Shown: positions 38,778 through 47,798, counted from the stretch's first letter. The stretch: DNA of 64,000 nt from Flavobacterium haoranii (GCF_009363055.1 NZ_CP045292.1:62001-126000), one strand, 5' to 3'. Notes: generated by a model from the sequence alone, not told the origin. Program-made: numbers and translations.

Positions 38778-38794
38778 AATCCCTCTTTCTCCGC
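38778..38794 (+). repeat. att site at the junction of elements 1 and 2
   Basis: Exact 17-bp copy of the tRNA-Ser 3' end (918-934), without the rest of the tRNA. It ends element 1 and begins element 2, whose integrase starts 290 bp downstream. A third copy, expected at the right end of element 2, was not seen in the window. Confidence 0.9.
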
Positions 38795-38819
38795 TGAATA
38801 GCTTATCAAAAGTTATCAA

Positions 38820-38849
38820 AACCTCGAAAATCTTAGGAATTTCGAGGTT
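38820..38849 (+). terminator. Hairpin terminator at left end of element 2
   Basis: 10-bp stem AACCTCGAAA / TTTCGAGGTT with a 10-nt loop, then TTTTTG. It holds the same place after att as the 959-988 terminator in element 1. Confidence 0.8.
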
Positions 38850-38897
38850 TTTTGTTTTTACTACCTTTCAAAATATTCATTCTTTTTCAAAAATCAA

Positions 38898-38942
38898 GAG
38901 ACCCCATCGAGACCCTAATAAAAACCTGATTTTTGGGTCTCG
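38898..38942. other. Repeated GAGACCC sites, putative integrase arm sites of element 2
   Basis: GAGACCC occurs at 38898-38904 and 38909-38915 and inverted, GGGTCTCG, at 38935-38942, between att and integrase. The motif differs from the arm site of element 1, matching a different integrase specificity. Confidence 0.4.
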
Positions 38943-39081
38943 CTAAATTGAAAAATTAATTGCAGCGATTTTCAACCAATCCACTATTGGTAAGCTGTTC
39001 AATAACCTTTTCAATTTTCAAACATCTTGATTTGTGGCAAACTTTAAAGTAAATTAATTAATAACTTAAAGGTTACCAAAA

Positions 39082-40329
39082 ATGAATTCAAAAGTCACAC
39101 TGCATTTCTATGCGAAATCAACCAAAGCCAATGGTAATGGATTATTACCAATTTATGTGCGATTAACAATCGATGGAAAGCGATTTGAGTACAGTACTAA
39201 AAAATTTATTGAGCCATCGAAATGGTCAACTGAATTAAGCAAAATGAAGGGTAATTCAGAAGAAGCTCGTTCAATAAATAACTTACTTGATTTTACACGA
39301 AATCGAATAAACGAAATCCAATTCGAATTATTAAAAGATGGCGTATCATTAAACATCGATGAATTTAAAAATCGTTTACTCGGTATCAAACAACGCGAAC
39401 GACTACTAATCCCAATCTTCACAGAACACAATCGTAAAATTAAAGAACTGGTAGGAAGCGAGTACGCTCCTGGGACATTGGAACGTTACGAAACATCTTT
39501 AAAACACACAAAAGACTTTCTTCAATGGAAATTCAGAGTTTCTGATATTGATATTGAGAAAATAGATCATGCTTTTATTACAGAGTATGAATTTTATCTT
39601 CGTACAGAAAGAAAGTGTGCTAACAATACAGCTGTAAAGTATATTAAAAACTTCCACAAGATTATAAACATTTGCTTGGCCAATGGATGGCTGACAAAGG
39701 ACCCATTTGCAAATTACAAAGCAAAAGTCAAAGAAGTAATTCGTGAATTCCTTACAGAACAAGAAATTCAAAGTTTGATGGAAAAAGAATTCGTTTCAGA
39801 ACGATTGGAGTTAGTTCGTGACATATTTGTTTTCAGTTGCTTTACTGGATTAGCATATATAGACGTGAAACAACTAACACCGGATAATATTGTTTTAGGA
39901 ATTGATGGTGATAAATGGATAAATAAAAACCGCCAGAAAACCGATACAAATTCAAAAATTCCTTTATTACCAACCGCCCAATTTATCATGGATAAATATT
40001 CTGATTATCCTGTTAATAAAAATAAAGGTACCATACTTCCAATATTGTCAAACCAAAAAATGAATGCCTATCTTAAAGAAATTGCAACTGTTTGCGGAAT
40101 CAACAAAGAACTAACATTCCATATAGCGCGACACACTTTTGCAACAACTGTAACATTGAGTAATGGAGTTCCAATTGAAACCGTAAGTAAAATGTTAGGA
40201 CATACCAATCTAAAAACAACGCAGCATTATGCTAAGATTTTAGACAAGAAAATCAGTGAGGATATGCAGGTCTTAAAGGCTAAATTTAATACTAATTTGC
40301 AAACTCAAAGTAAATCAATGAATTACTAA
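39082..40329 (+). CDS. Tyrosine recombinase/integrase of element 2
   Basis: 415 aa, closely similar to the integrase at 1197 along its full length. The catalytic set shows Lys in NRQKTD (about 286), His-Ile-Ala-Arg (about 347-350), Gly-His-Thr (about 373-375) and Tyr in QHYAKILD (about 383). Arg I is again replaced by Ala in FTGLAYIDVK. It uses the same tRNA-Ser target, as the shared att core shows. It reads inward from the junction att and is followed after 94 bp by the RteC-like gene. Confidence 0.95.
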   Translation: MNSKVTLHFYAKSTKANGNGLLPIYVRLTIDGKRFEYSTKKFIEPSKWSTELSKMKGNSEEARSINNLLDFTRNRINEIQFELLKDGVSLNIDEFKNRLLGIKQRERLLIPIFTEHNRKIKELVGSEYAPGTLERYETSLKHTKDFLQWKFRVSDIDIEKIDHAFITEYEFYLRTERKCANNTAVKYIKNFHKIINICLANGWLTKDPFANYKAKVKEVIREFLTEQEIQSLMEKEFVSERLELVRDIFVFSCFTGLAYIDVKQLTPDNIVLGIDGDKWINKNRQKTDTNSKIPLLPTAQFIMDKYSDYPVNKNKGTILPILSNQKMNAYLKEIATVCGINKELTFHIARHTFATTVTLSNGVPIETVSKMLGHTNLKTTQHYAKILDKKISEDMQVLKAKFNTNLQTQSKSMNY

Positions 40330-40422
40330 AATATTATAAATATTGTAATATTTTTAAGATTTTATTTACATTTAATTTAATAGATTTTAGTTTATTTTGG
40401 CAAACTAAAATCTATTTTTTTT

Positions 40423-41262
40423 ATGATAACAGCTATAAAAAACAACTCCCTATTAGATTTTGAAAACGAATTATGTTTAATCCTTAACACCTATTCTAAT
40501 GAAATAGAAAAAGCAAAAAAGATTATTATTTTCATTGAAGATGTTCTCAAGCAGTTAACCGACTGGCTAAAAAATCATGTCTTCGAAAGCATTCAAGAAG
40601 AAATCAAATTCTTTAAAGAAATCAAACCCAATATAGTAGCCAAACTGATTTTCTATAAAGAAATACTTTTACTCTTTGCAACTCTTCCCCTAGACAAAAA
40701 CAAGAAAATAAAACACTTTGAAAAAAAAATTGATGCAATAAATCAATTCCACAGAAGGAACAGAGAATTCATCAAATACATTAAAAGTCAATCTACTCAT
40801 TTTGATGAATTATATTTTACAAGGAAAAAGTATAAAGACCTGTTCTTAAATGATTGTTCAGTTATAATTCATGATGCTAAACTATGCACATCACATGACT
40901 ATTTGTTAGCAGAAGTAATTGCATTTGAATTATTAGCATTACACATCGAAAACCGAATTGATAATTTAAACCAATCGTGTGCAATCACCAACAATCAATT
41001 CCATTCCAATCTACACTGGACAGCAAAAAAAATCGATTTAATCGAACTCATTTATGCGTTACACGAATCTAAAGTGTTCGATAATGGTCAATCCGATATC
41101 AAAGAAATTACCCACGTTTTTGAAAAAGCATTTCAAATCGATTTAGGAGACAACATTACCAGAAGCTTTATCGATATCAAAAACCGCAAAACAGATCAAA
41201 CCCGATTTTTAAATCAGTTGCAAGATGCACTGGAAACCAAAATCGAAAATGATTTAAATTAA
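40423..41262 (+). CDS. RteC-like regulator of element 2
   Basis: 279 aa, intact. Helical N-terminal two thirds (residues 1-190), then the conserved RteC end KKIDLIELIYALHESKVFDNGQSDIKEI and FIDIKNRKTDQTRFLNQL. It is paralogous to 26311-27155. RteC of CTnDOT activates excision genes, so a regulator of excision is likely. The only conserved partner downstream is the HTH gene. Confidence 0.88.
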   Translation: MITAIKNNSLLDFENELCLILNTYSNEIEKAKKIIIFIEDVLKQLTDWLKNHVFESIQEEIKFFKEIKPNIVAKLIFYKEILLLFATLPLDKNKKIKHFEKKIDAINQFHRRNREFIKYIKSQSTHFDELYFTRKKYKDLFLNDCSVIIHDAKLCTSHDYLLAEVIAFELLALHIENRIDNLNQSCAITNNQFHSNLHWTAKKIDLIELIYALHESKVFDNGQSDIKEITHVFEKAFQIDLGDNITRSFIDIKNRKTDQTRFLNQLQDALETKIENDLN

Positions 41263-41296
41263 AAACAACGAATTCCACTCAAAAAGTATAAAAATC

Positions 41297-41324
41297 GTTC
41301 CCAAGTTGGTACCAACTTGGGAAC
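41297..41324 (+). terminator. 28-bp perfect palindrome between RteC and HTH genes
   Basis: GTTCCCAAGTTGGT / ACCAACTTGGGAAC, a perfect 14-bp inverted repeat with no loop, followed by TTTTCTTTTT. The T-run supports a terminator for the RteC gene. Its position 55 bp before the HTH start would also suit an operator. Confidence 0.7.
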
Positions 41325-41378
41325 TTTTCTTTTTCAAATGCAATTGTTTTGTACCAAATAACTTCAAAACATAGCATT

Positions 41379-41693
41379 ATGAACTTCAATCACAAAACCC
41401 TGTTCCCAGAAACGGACAACATTGAATTACTTAACCACCAAATGGTAACGAAACGAGATTTGCTAAATTTTGGAAATCTACTACTACGAGAAATCAAAAA
41501 TTCCACAACAAAATCAAAAACATTTGAAGCTTTACCAAAACCTTGGCTCAAATCAGCCGAAGTCCGTGAAATCCTAAAAATCTCTCCAGGAACCTTACAA
41601 AACCTCCGCATCAATGGGACACTAAAATACAAACGCATCGGCGGAATCAATTACTACAACTACGAGGACATCGTAAAAATGCTAGAAAAGTAA
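41379..41693 (+). CDS. Helix-turn-helix (excisionase-like) protein of element 2
   Basis: 104 aa from ATG 41379; a TTG at 41349 in frame is less likely. The C-terminal domain (about 50-100, WLKSAEVREILKISPGTLQNLRINGTLKYKRIGGINYYN) matches the element 1 paralogue nearly residue for residue. The N-terminus (NHQMVTKRDLLNFGNLLLREIKN) is helical. A probable directionality factor or regulator of the Rep-like gene. Confidence 0.9.
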   Translation: MNFNHKTLFPETDNIELLNHQMVTKRDLLNFGNLLLREIKNSTTKSKTFEALPKPWLKSAEVREILKISPGTLQNLRINGTLKYKRIGGINYYNYEDIVKMLEK

Positions 41694-41763
41694 CATGGAA
41701 GATACCACTAACACCTGCAACGGCACTTGCGAAGTATGCACCTGTAAATCGAAAATTGATTTT

Positions 41764-41805
41764 GTCATTTAAAGCTTGCCGAGAAATCTCCTGCATAGCA
41801 GGATT
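41764..41805 (+). repeat. Interspersed repeat with CCTG/CAGG hairpin
   Basis: GTCATTTAAAGCTTGCCGAG followed by AAATCTCCTGCATAGCAGG. Related to the REP-like repeat at 43431-43470, sharing ATCTCCTG, five bases, then CAGG. It occupies the 170-bp gap between the HTH and Rep-like genes, mirroring the REP at 27701 in element 1. Confidence 0.4.
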
Positions 41806-41865
41806 AATCTTGAACAAGGTTAAAGCTGAACTAGTCACTAATTACTATTCACTAATCACTCAATT

Positions 41866-42759
41866 ATGAACTACATCAAACACCTAACCGGCTTCTTCGA
41901 AAAAGTAAGCGTCGATTACGACCTCAACCCAACCCACATAAGCCTCTACATGGCCATATTCCAACTTTGGAACCAAAATCGCTTTCAAAATCCAATTAGC
42001 ATTTCTCGAGACGAACTTATGCGCATTAGCAAAATTGCATCAACCGCAACCTACCACAAATGCATGAAAGATATAACCGAAAGAGGATACGTGATTTACA
42101 AACCATCTTTTAACCCATTCAAAGGGTCCATTTTGGAAGTCTGCAACTTGGATTTTTACTCCAAACCAGTGCCAAAAAAAGAACTAAAAAAGCGTGCAAC
42201 CAAGTCAAAAAATGACCAAGTTATTAAACAGGTTAATGAACAGGTTACTAAACAAGCTCTAAACAAGCATCAAACAAGCTCTAAACATGTACCTTATATA
42301 AACAATATAAACAATACAAACATTATAAACATAGCTAAGCAAGAAAATTTAAAAAATGAAAAAAAATTAATTTTTACAAATTCAATTTTTGATGAGGTTC
42401 AAGAATCGGATTTAAAAGTTGAACTCAAAGAAGAAAAAAAGTTGCGCGAAAAAAAGAAGAAAGTTGAAATTGAGAAAACAAAACCCACTCTCGAAGAAAC
42501 CCAAATCTACTTCCTTGAAAAAAACTTTCCCGAAGTCGAAGCACAACGCTTTTTCAACTACTTCGAAAGCAACGGCTGGTTAGTCGGTGGCAGAACCAAA
42601 ATGAAAGATTGGAAAGCTGCAGCAAGAAATTGGATGCTCAACGCTAGGAAGTTTGATAATAGAACTAATGCTTCAGTTCAAACAGAACTCAAAACAATCA
42701 ATTTAAATCCAAAACACCTCCACGTAACAAATCAAAAAAACTATGGAGAAGCACTTTAA
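41866..42759 (+). CDS. Replication-initiator/DnaD-like protein of element 2
   Basis: 297 aa, intact counterpart of 27766-28604. Winged-helix N-terminal domain (about 1-105, SISRDELMRISKIASTATYHKCMKDITERGYVIYKPSFNPFKGS), an Asn/Lys/Ile-rich linker, a highly charged segment (KKLREKKKKVEIEKT) and a C-terminal DnaD-like module (about 208-265, FFNYFESNGWLVGGRTKMKDWKAAARNWM). Its gene overlaps the DnaC-like ATPase gene by 17 bp. Together they resemble a helicase-loading initiation pair for the excised element. Confidence 0.8.
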   Translation: MNYIKHLTGFFEKVSVDYDLNPTHISLYMAIFQLWNQNRFQNPISISRDELMRISKIASTATYHKCMKDITERGYVIYKPSFNPFKGSILEVCNLDFYSKPVPKKELKKRATKSKNDQVIKQVNEQVTKQALNKHQTSSKHVPYINNINNTNIINIAKQENLKNEKKLIFTNSIFDEVQESDLKVELKEEKKLREKKKKVEIEKTKPTLEETQIYFLEKNFPEVEAQRFFNYFESNGWLVGGRTKMKDWKAAARNWMLNARKFDNRTNASVQTELKTINLNPKHLHVTNQKNYGEAL

Positions 42760-43402
42760 CACCATCAAAGACACTTTCGTTATTCAAAACGGAATCAAAA
42801 TCTACAACTTCAATTGGTGCTTAAACTACATCGAACACCAGGGCAAGCTCATCTACGGTCGCTCTTTCAAAATTGAAGTGGTTGACCATCAAACCATTCT
42901 CAAATTGGTAATTTATGCCATTCGAGACGAAAAAAAGGCTTTAGAGTTCAATTTAGACCTCAACAAAGGTATTTTGTTATCGGGACCAATTGGATGCGGG
43001 AAAACGTCAATTATGGCATTAATCCGACCATTTTTTTACCACAAACACGACTACAAAATTAAGACGTGTAGAGAAATATCTTTTGAGTTTGCAAAAAATG
43101 GCTTCGAATCACTTCAAAATTACACCCAAAAAGAGCACACACAATCACGTTTAACCGGCTACTGTTTCGACGACTTAGGAGCAGAACAAAACATCAAACA
43201 TTACGGCAACGACCTCAACGTCATGGCAGAAATAATCATTTCACGCTACGAAGATTTTGTTCAAAATCAATCTATCACCCATATCACCACAAACCTCTCC
43301 GCCAGCGAAATCGAAGCCCTCTACGGCAACCGCCTCCGCTCCCGAATGAGGTCAATGTTCAACCTAATCACCTTCAACAATGAATCCAGGGATAAAAGAT
43401 AA
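42743..43402 (+). CDS. DnaC/IstB-like AAA+ ATPase of element 2
   Basis: 219 aa. Walker A GPIGCGKTS (81-89), Walker B YCFDDLG (about 140-146), sensor segment HITTNLSASEIE and arginine-rich YGNRLRSRMRSMF near the C-terminus. Paralogue of 28795-29409 with a longer N-terminus. Predicted to load the replicative helicase together with the protein encoded by the overlapping upstream gene. Confidence 0.9.
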   Translation: MEKHFNTIKDTFVIQNGIKIYNFNWCLNYIEHQGKLIYGRSFKIEVVDHQTILKLVIYAIRDEKKALEFNLDLNKGILLSGPIGCGKTSIMALIRPFFYHKHDYKIKTCREISFEFAKNGFESLQNYTQKEHTQSRLTGYCFDDLGAEQNIKHYGNDLNVMAEIIISRYEDFVQNQSITHITTNLSASEIEALYGNRLRSRMRSMFNLITFNNESRDKR

Positions 43403-43430
43403 ATTCCCCATCAATCATGGCAATGATTGT

Positions 43431-43470
43431 GTCATTCCGAGTGAAACTAGGAATCTCCTGTAAAGCAGGC
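43431..43470 (+). repeat. REP-like interspersed repeat
   Basis: GTCATTCCGAGTGAAACTAG then GAATCTCCTGTAAAGCAGG, with a CCTG-TAAAG-CAGG hairpin, in the 225-bp gap after the ATPase gene. A second short repeat, TTTTAAGCGCAGCTTAAA, occurs twice in the same gap (near 43477 and 43583). No gene is seen in the gap. Confidence 0.5.
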
Positions 43471-43626
43471 TTTCCCTTTTAAGCGCAGCTTAAACAGCTA
43501 AACGTCCTAACCAAAGTAAAACGCCTAAAAACAAAACCTATGTTCCTATGTGGTAAAACCTAAACTACGCAGTAATCCAAGCCTTTTAAGCGCAGCTTAA
43601 AACCACAACCTTAAACTTGAAACAAA

Positions 43627-44292
43627 ATGAACAAAGAATTAAACCCTCGCCAAATGAAAACCATCCAAAACTTCTGGACCTGGTTCCAAGATAATGAAAA
43701 AACTATTTACTACGCAGTAAAACTGGGTATTAATACCGACGAAGTAATCAAATATTTTGATCAAAATTTAGATTATGTTTCAAAAAGAATCGAGTGCTTT
43801 TTCTTGGAAAATTCTTCAGAAGCTCAAAAACATCAAATTATTTTTTCGGCTTATGGATACAAAAAACTATTTCCGAAACTTGTTGCTTTAGGAGATACCG
43901 CACCTAGATTGGAGCATTTTTCAGTTCAAACTTTTATAAAACCACTGACACCTGAGAATTACAATCAAATACCAGAAGTTTTCAATAAGATCATACAACA
44001 ATCTTTAATAAAATTAGATGATTACAATATATCCAGTAAAAAAGTAAAAATAACATTGTACTTACCAGAAAATTTTGAATTTGAAAATGAATATCAATTA
44101 TTTGTTTCAGCTGAATTAGCAATTATGTTTACACTAGGGGAAGTTAATTATAAAAAGCATATAGCTGATTTTGAAGTAAAACAAACTAGCAAAAACTCTA
44201 ACGGTCTTCTTCAATTATTAGAGCTACCTGAATTCATAGAGTATCTCTCCAAGATTAATTACAGTAAAAAATTGAAAATATTTTTTGAATAA
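43627..44292 (+). CDS. Conserved backbone protein of unknown function, element 2
   Basis: 221 aa, soluble. It opens with a Trp-rich helix (TIQNFWTWFQDNEKTIYYAVKLG) and continues as mixed alpha/beta with SAYGYKKLFPKLVALGDTAPRLEHFSVQTFIKPL. It corresponds in position and layout to the 206 aa protein at 29570. No domain is recognised. Being kept in both elements, it probably has a role in element maintenance rather than being cargo. Confidence 0.72.
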   Translation: MNKELNPRQMKTIQNFWTWFQDNEKTIYYAVKLGINTDEVIKYFDQNLDYVSKRIECFFLENSSEAQKHQIIFSAYGYKKLFPKLVALGDTAPRLEHFSVQTFIKPLTPENYNQIPEVFNKIIQQSLIKLDDYNISSKKVKITLYLPENFEFENEYQLFVSAELAIMFTLGEVNYKKHIADFEVKQTSKNSNGLLQLLELPEFIEYLSKINYSKKLKIFFE

Positions 44293-44401
44293 TTGAAAAT
44301 TTTAAAACATTATAAATCATTGATTAACAAGGTTTAATGCTGTATTTTTTTAATAATGTAATTTTCTTATTTAAGTTTTTTTAAAAAAAATAAAAATTGA
44401 T

Positions 44402-44431
44402 GGGTTACCTTTTTAAATGTTTCATATAAAC
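44402..44431 (+). promoter_or_regulatory. Bipartite promoter, probable ECF sigma target (copy 1)
   Basis: GGGTTACC (44402-44409), 13 nt, CATATAAAC (44423-44431), 44 bp before the ATG at 44476. An identical pair with the same 13-nt spacing precedes 52634, and ATAAAACAA follows in both. This does not fit the common TTG/TAnnTTTG promoter, so an alternative sigma factor is likely; the local sigma gene at 47799 is the obvious candidate. Confidence 0.65.
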
Positions 44432-44475
44432 AAGTATAAAACAAATTATCAATAACATTTTAAAAACTTATTATC

Positions 44476-44928
44476 ATGAAAAATTTATTCTTTTTAATCG
44501 TATTTTTTTTAACAACAGCTTTTTCATTTGCACAATCTCAAGTTTGGGTTAACGGCTATTACAGAAGTAATGGAACCTATGTTCAAGGACACTACAGAAC
44601 AGAGAAAAATCACACAGTAAATGATAATTGGACAACAAGAGGAAATGTAAATCCCCATACAGGTAAAGCAGGAACATTGCCTAGAAGTACTTCGTATCCA
44701 AATACATATTACAAGCCTGTAAGTTCTCCTTACACAACTCCAACTTATTCAACTCCTGTTAGATCAAGTTATTCAACACCTAGTTATTCTTCTTCGACTT
44801 ATGTGATGCCTGCAAGTTATCCATCAACTTACTCAACACCTTCTTATAGTTCACAAACTATCTATACGGGTCCTAGAGGTGGAACCTACTACATCAATAG
44901 CAATGGAAATAAAACGTATGTGAGATAA
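44476..44928 (+). CDS. Secreted Ser/Tyr/Thr/Pro-rich protein with PBCV basic adaptor-like end
   Basis: 150 aa. Signal peptide (1-20, cleavage after Phe-Ala-Gln). Residues 22-70 form a short domain with VWVNGYYRSNGTYVQGHYRT and GNVNPHTGKAG. The middle (about 72-125) is a low-complexity Tyr-Ser-Thr-Pro repeat tract. The end, YTGPRGGTYYINSNGNKTY, matches the PBCV-type basic adaptor motif (PF08789 as I recall). It is the first gene after the GGGTTACC promoter. Probably an extracellular or surface protein; the job is unknown. Confidence 0.75.
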   Translation: MKNLFFLIVFFLTTAFSFAQSQVWVNGYYRSNGTYVQGHYRTEKNHTVNDNWTTRGNVNPHTGKAGTLPRSTSYPNTYYKPVSSPYTTPTYSTPVRSSYSTPSYSSSTYVMPASYPSTYSTPSYSSQTIYTGPRGGTYYINSNGNKTYVR

Positions 44929-44949
44929 TTAATTAAAAATAAAAAAGAC

Positions 44950-46140
44950 ATGCAAGAAAGTATAACTTCCGATAAAATTACATTAACCCAATATGGTTTT
45001 CAATCAGCAACAAATTCACAATCAAATCCTGAAAGCATCGATGGCTATTTAAACAAAGTATATGACAAGTTTTTAGAAGACCAAAAGTTAGACGAAACAG
45101 GTGTTAAAAATAGAATTTCAAGATTGAGAGAAGAAGTAATATTGGAAAAAAGCAGAAAAAATGATCTTCAAGCCGAAATCACTACTTACAACGCAAACAA
45201 AATTGATAAAGAAAACGAAATTCAAGAACTTGAATTAGAAAGAATTGATATTAAAAATGGTGAAGGTGAATTAGGTGATACAACTTCCTTTATCATTGGA
45301 GCTTTCATAACAATTCTACTTACACTTTACTTGTTTGTCTTTTATTCTTCTTCCGGTTATTCTTCTTTTTATGGAATAAAGCAAGGAAGTTTAGGTTTCA
45401 TAAATGCAAATGTTTTTTCAGATGCTTTGAATCGAGGTGGTGGGGTTTTTGCTTTGATAATACTTTTTCCAGTGATTTTTTTAGGATTAGGGTTTTTAAT
45501 TCACAATGCATTAGAAGAAAATAAAGGATTGGTTAAAGAAGGAAAATCACAAAAATATAATTTGATTTCGGTATTGCTATTCATAACATTTATTGCCGAT
45601 GCTTTTATTGGTTATAAAATTGCCGAAGGAGTTCACAACAATGAGTTTAATGCTGGTCGAACGAATGAACTGTGGAATTTCAATATGATTTTTTCGGATA
45701 TTAATTTTTACTTGGTGTTGATATTAGGGTTTGTAGTTTATGTTATTTGGGGATTCTTATTAAACTATGTGTTAAGTCATTCCTATTTAAAAACAGAAAA
45801 TGAAAAAACCAAAATAATGCTAGGAAACATTAACAACAGAATTCAGGAAAAGAGAAACGAATTGAACATTATTCTATCAAAAATTGCTAAGGCTGAAAGT
45901 GATATTTTATCATGCAATGCGAAAATTGAAGACAAAGAAAAAAACATAAGTGGTTATGAAACTGGAGACATCCCAATTAACATTTCAACTTTAAAAGCAG
46001 CAATCGGAGAATTTATGGGAGGTTGGCAATATTTTACTAATGGAAATTTCAATTCGGATGAAGCTTTAAAATTAAATAATGAAGCAATTAGAGTACAAAC
46101 AAATTGGATGAAATCAAAAATTGAAAATCTAAACGCGTAA
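44950..46140 (+). CDS. Coiled-coil membrane protein of unknown function
   Basis: 396 aa. N-terminal coiled coil (about 40-105, rich in Glu/Lys/Ile), four membrane helices (about 112-130, 160-180, 198-218, 250-275), then a second coiled coil (about 280-345) and a short C-terminal domain (GEFMGGWQYFTNGNFNSDEALKL). The symmetric coiled-coil/membrane/coiled-coil plan suggests a membrane-anchored scaffold or sensor. It lies 22 bp after the secreted protein and 12 bp before the VWA-like gene, in the promoter-driven operon. Confidence 0.6.
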   Translation: MQESITSDKITLTQYGFQSATNSQSNPESIDGYLNKVYDKFLEDQKLDETGVKNRISRLREEVILEKSRKNDLQAEITTYNANKIDKENEIQELELERIDIKNGEGELGDTTSFIIGAFITILLTLYLFVFYSSSGYSSFYGIKQGSLGFINANVFSDALNRGGGVFALIILFPVIFLGLGFLIHNALEENKGLVKEGKSQKYNLISVLLFITFIADAFIGYKIAEGVHNNEFNAGRTNELWNFNMIFSDINFYLVLILGFVVYVIWGFLLNYVLSHSYLKTENEKTKIMLGNINNRIQEKRNELNIILSKIAKAESDILSCNAKIEDKEKNISGYETGDIPINISTLKAAIGEFMGGWQYFTNGNFNSDEALKLNNEAIRVQTNWMKSKIENLNA

Positions 46141-46151
46141 TCAATCAAGTT

Positions 46152-47246
46152 ATGGAAACAAGAAGAGTGAATAAAGTTAAAAGTAAAAAACCCATTTACA
46201 TTTTAATCGCAGTAATAGTATTTTTTATTCTTTTCATAAGTCTAATTTCAATGCCGTCAAAATTGAATACTGCTATCGATGAAATTCAAGTTAGTGCAAA
46301 TATGAATGAAGTAAAATCAATTTTTGACAAATATAAATTCGATTTGTTAGAAACAGACGAAAACGGAAATAAAAGTATTGCCATTGAATTTCAAGATGAG
46401 GTACGTAAAAAGTTGAATACTTTCAATTTAAATGAAGAAGAAATCAAACAATGTTTAGAGTGGTTACCAACAGCAAAAACTAGCATAAATGTTATTGTGG
46501 TTCCAGACTTGTCAAGAAGAATTTTAGATCAAATTAATAATCCTAATCAAGTGACTAACGACAAAATAATTCTTTCAAACATTTGGAAGTCATTTGTAGA
46601 AGTTTCAATGCTAAAACAGGATTCAAAAGACAAATTGATAATTGATGTAACAGATGTAGAACAAGCTAAGGGACAATTTAATGCAATAGCAAATAATCTT
46701 CAATTTGATTTGTCAAGTCATAAAGGAAAAAGTAATCGATTGTATTTTACAGTCGATAAAACAGACCAATTTAATATGGGGATAGAGAAAATGTACAATT
46801 CAGCAATTCAAAAACCACTGGGCGCAGATTATGTTTTTTATTTCAAGAGATATTTAGAAAGCAGAATTAAAAAGAATACGCTATTTGATAACTACGTAAA
46901 CAAAATTGTTATTATTACAGATGGATATTTAGAAGCAGAAGATAGAGCGTCTGATACAAAATTGACACCTCAGTTATACAAATCTTTAATCATCGGTAAT
47001 ACAAACGAAATGATTTCAATGTTAGGCTTAAACATTCCAAAAGTAAACGTAGATTTATCCAATACCGAAATATTAATTTGCGAAGTAAACGAACGAAAAA
47101 CAGGAAAAGGTAAAGATTTTGAAATTTTAAAAGCCTACTGGACAGATTGGTTACAAAGAATGAATGCCAGAAAAATCCAATTTTCACATCGCGAACAAGC
47201 AACAGATATAACAGTAAATACAATTAACCAATTCATAAAACAATGA
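46152..47246 (+). CDS. Membrane-anchored VWA-like protein
   Basis: 364 aa. One membrane helix near the N-terminus (about 15-34). The soluble part has a Rossmann-like plan with INVIVVPDLSRRI (about 115-127) and NKIVIITDGYLEAEDR (about 251-266). These look like strand 1 with a degenerate metal site (Asp-x-Ser-Arg instead of Asp-x-Ser-x-Ser) and the Thr-Asp-Gly strand of von Willebrand factor A domains. The C-terminus has WTDWLQRMNA. The 4-bp overlap with the nuclease gene shows coupling. Probably an adhesion or assembly part of the system; exact function unknown. Confidence 0.55.
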   Translation: METRRVNKVKSKKPIYILIAVIVFFILFISLISMPSKLNTAIDEIQVSANMNEVKSIFDKYKFDLLETDENGNKSIAIEFQDEVRKKLNTFNLNEEEIKQCLEWLPTAKTSINVIVVPDLSRRILDQINNPNQVTNDKIILSNIWKSFVEVSMLKQDSKDKLIIDVTDVEQAKGQFNAIANNLQFDLSSHKGKSNRLYFTVDKTDQFNMGIEKMYNSAIQKPLGADYVFYFKRYLESRIKKNTLFDNYVNKIVIITDGYLEAEDRASDTKLTPQLYKSLIIGNTNEMISMLGLNIPKVNVDLSNTEILICEVNERKTGKGKDFEILKAYWTDWLQRMNARKIQFSHREQATDITVNTINQFIKQ

Positions 47247-47719
47247 AAATAGCAGCAATTCTTTTTTTTACAATTTTAGCCCATAATTGGTCTTTATGTC
47301 AAACGCAAATTCCAAAAATATTTCAAGCAAAAGTTGTCGGAATTAAAGATGGAGATACGTTCAAAGTATTGTATAAAAATTCCGAAATAACAATTCGTTT
47401 AAATCACATTGATTGTCCTGAAAAAAACCAACCTTATGGAAAAAATGCTAAGTGGAAAGCATCTGATCTTTGTTTTGGTAAAATGGTAAAAATAGTGAGT
47501 AATGGTAAAAAAGACCGATACAAAAGATGGATTGCAGAAGTGTATTGTAATAACATAAATATCAACAAAGAGTTAATTAAAAATGGATTAGCTTGGCACT
47601 TTAAAAAATACTCTTCAGATAATGACTATGCAAAATTGGAAATTCAAGCTAGAAAATTAAAAGTAGGTTTGTGGCAACAAAGTAATCCGATTGCACCTTG
47701 GAATTGGAGGAAAAAATAA
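47243..47719 (+). CDS. Exported thermonuclease-family (SNase-like) nuclease
   Basis: 158 aa. Signal peptide (about 1-19, ending Leu-Cys-Gln). The SNase fold shows KVVGIKDGDTFKV (Asp ligands about 38-40), IRLNHIDCPEKNQPYG (Arg, Asp and Glu of the active site about 51-58) and the second Arg region KKDRYKRWIAEVY. Length is typical. It should cut DNA or RNA outside the cytoplasm with Ca2+. It is coupled to the VWA-like gene by a 4-bp overlap and followed by the sigma factor gene. Confidence 0.9.
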   Translation: MKIAAILFFTILAHNWSLCQTQIPKIFQAKVVGIKDGDTFKVLYKNSEITIRLNHIDCPEKNQPYGKNAKWKASDLCFGKMVKIVSNGKKDRYKRWIAEVYCNNININKELIKNGLAWHFKKYSSDNDYAKLEIQARKLKVGLWQQSNPIAPWNWRKK

Positions 47720-47798
47720 ACAGATGTTGAGAATTGTGACTTTTTACATAAAAAATCCTAAATTGTAGCCGTTTATAAGTTTTATTAAACCAACTATA

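Larger units (their letters stand above)
918..38794. mobile_element. Integrative element 1 with heavy-metal resistance cargo
   Basis: Bounded by 17-bp direct repeats (918-934 and 38778-38794), the left one inside tRNA-Ser. A tyrosine recombinase lies 260 bp inside the left end. A 13-bp site AAGTGACTCCTCG (1073-1085) recurs inverted at 38712-38724 just inside the right end, as expected for integrase arm sites. Backbone genes (RteC-like, HTH, Rep-like, ATPase, unknown) lie at 26.3-30.2 kb, metal cargo at 2.5-26.2 kb, toxin/defence genes at 30.4-34 kb and an antisense cassette at 36.5-38.1 kb. No relaxase or type IV secretion genes are visible, so it is better called a genomic island or mobilizable element than a full ICE. 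Confidence 0.88.
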
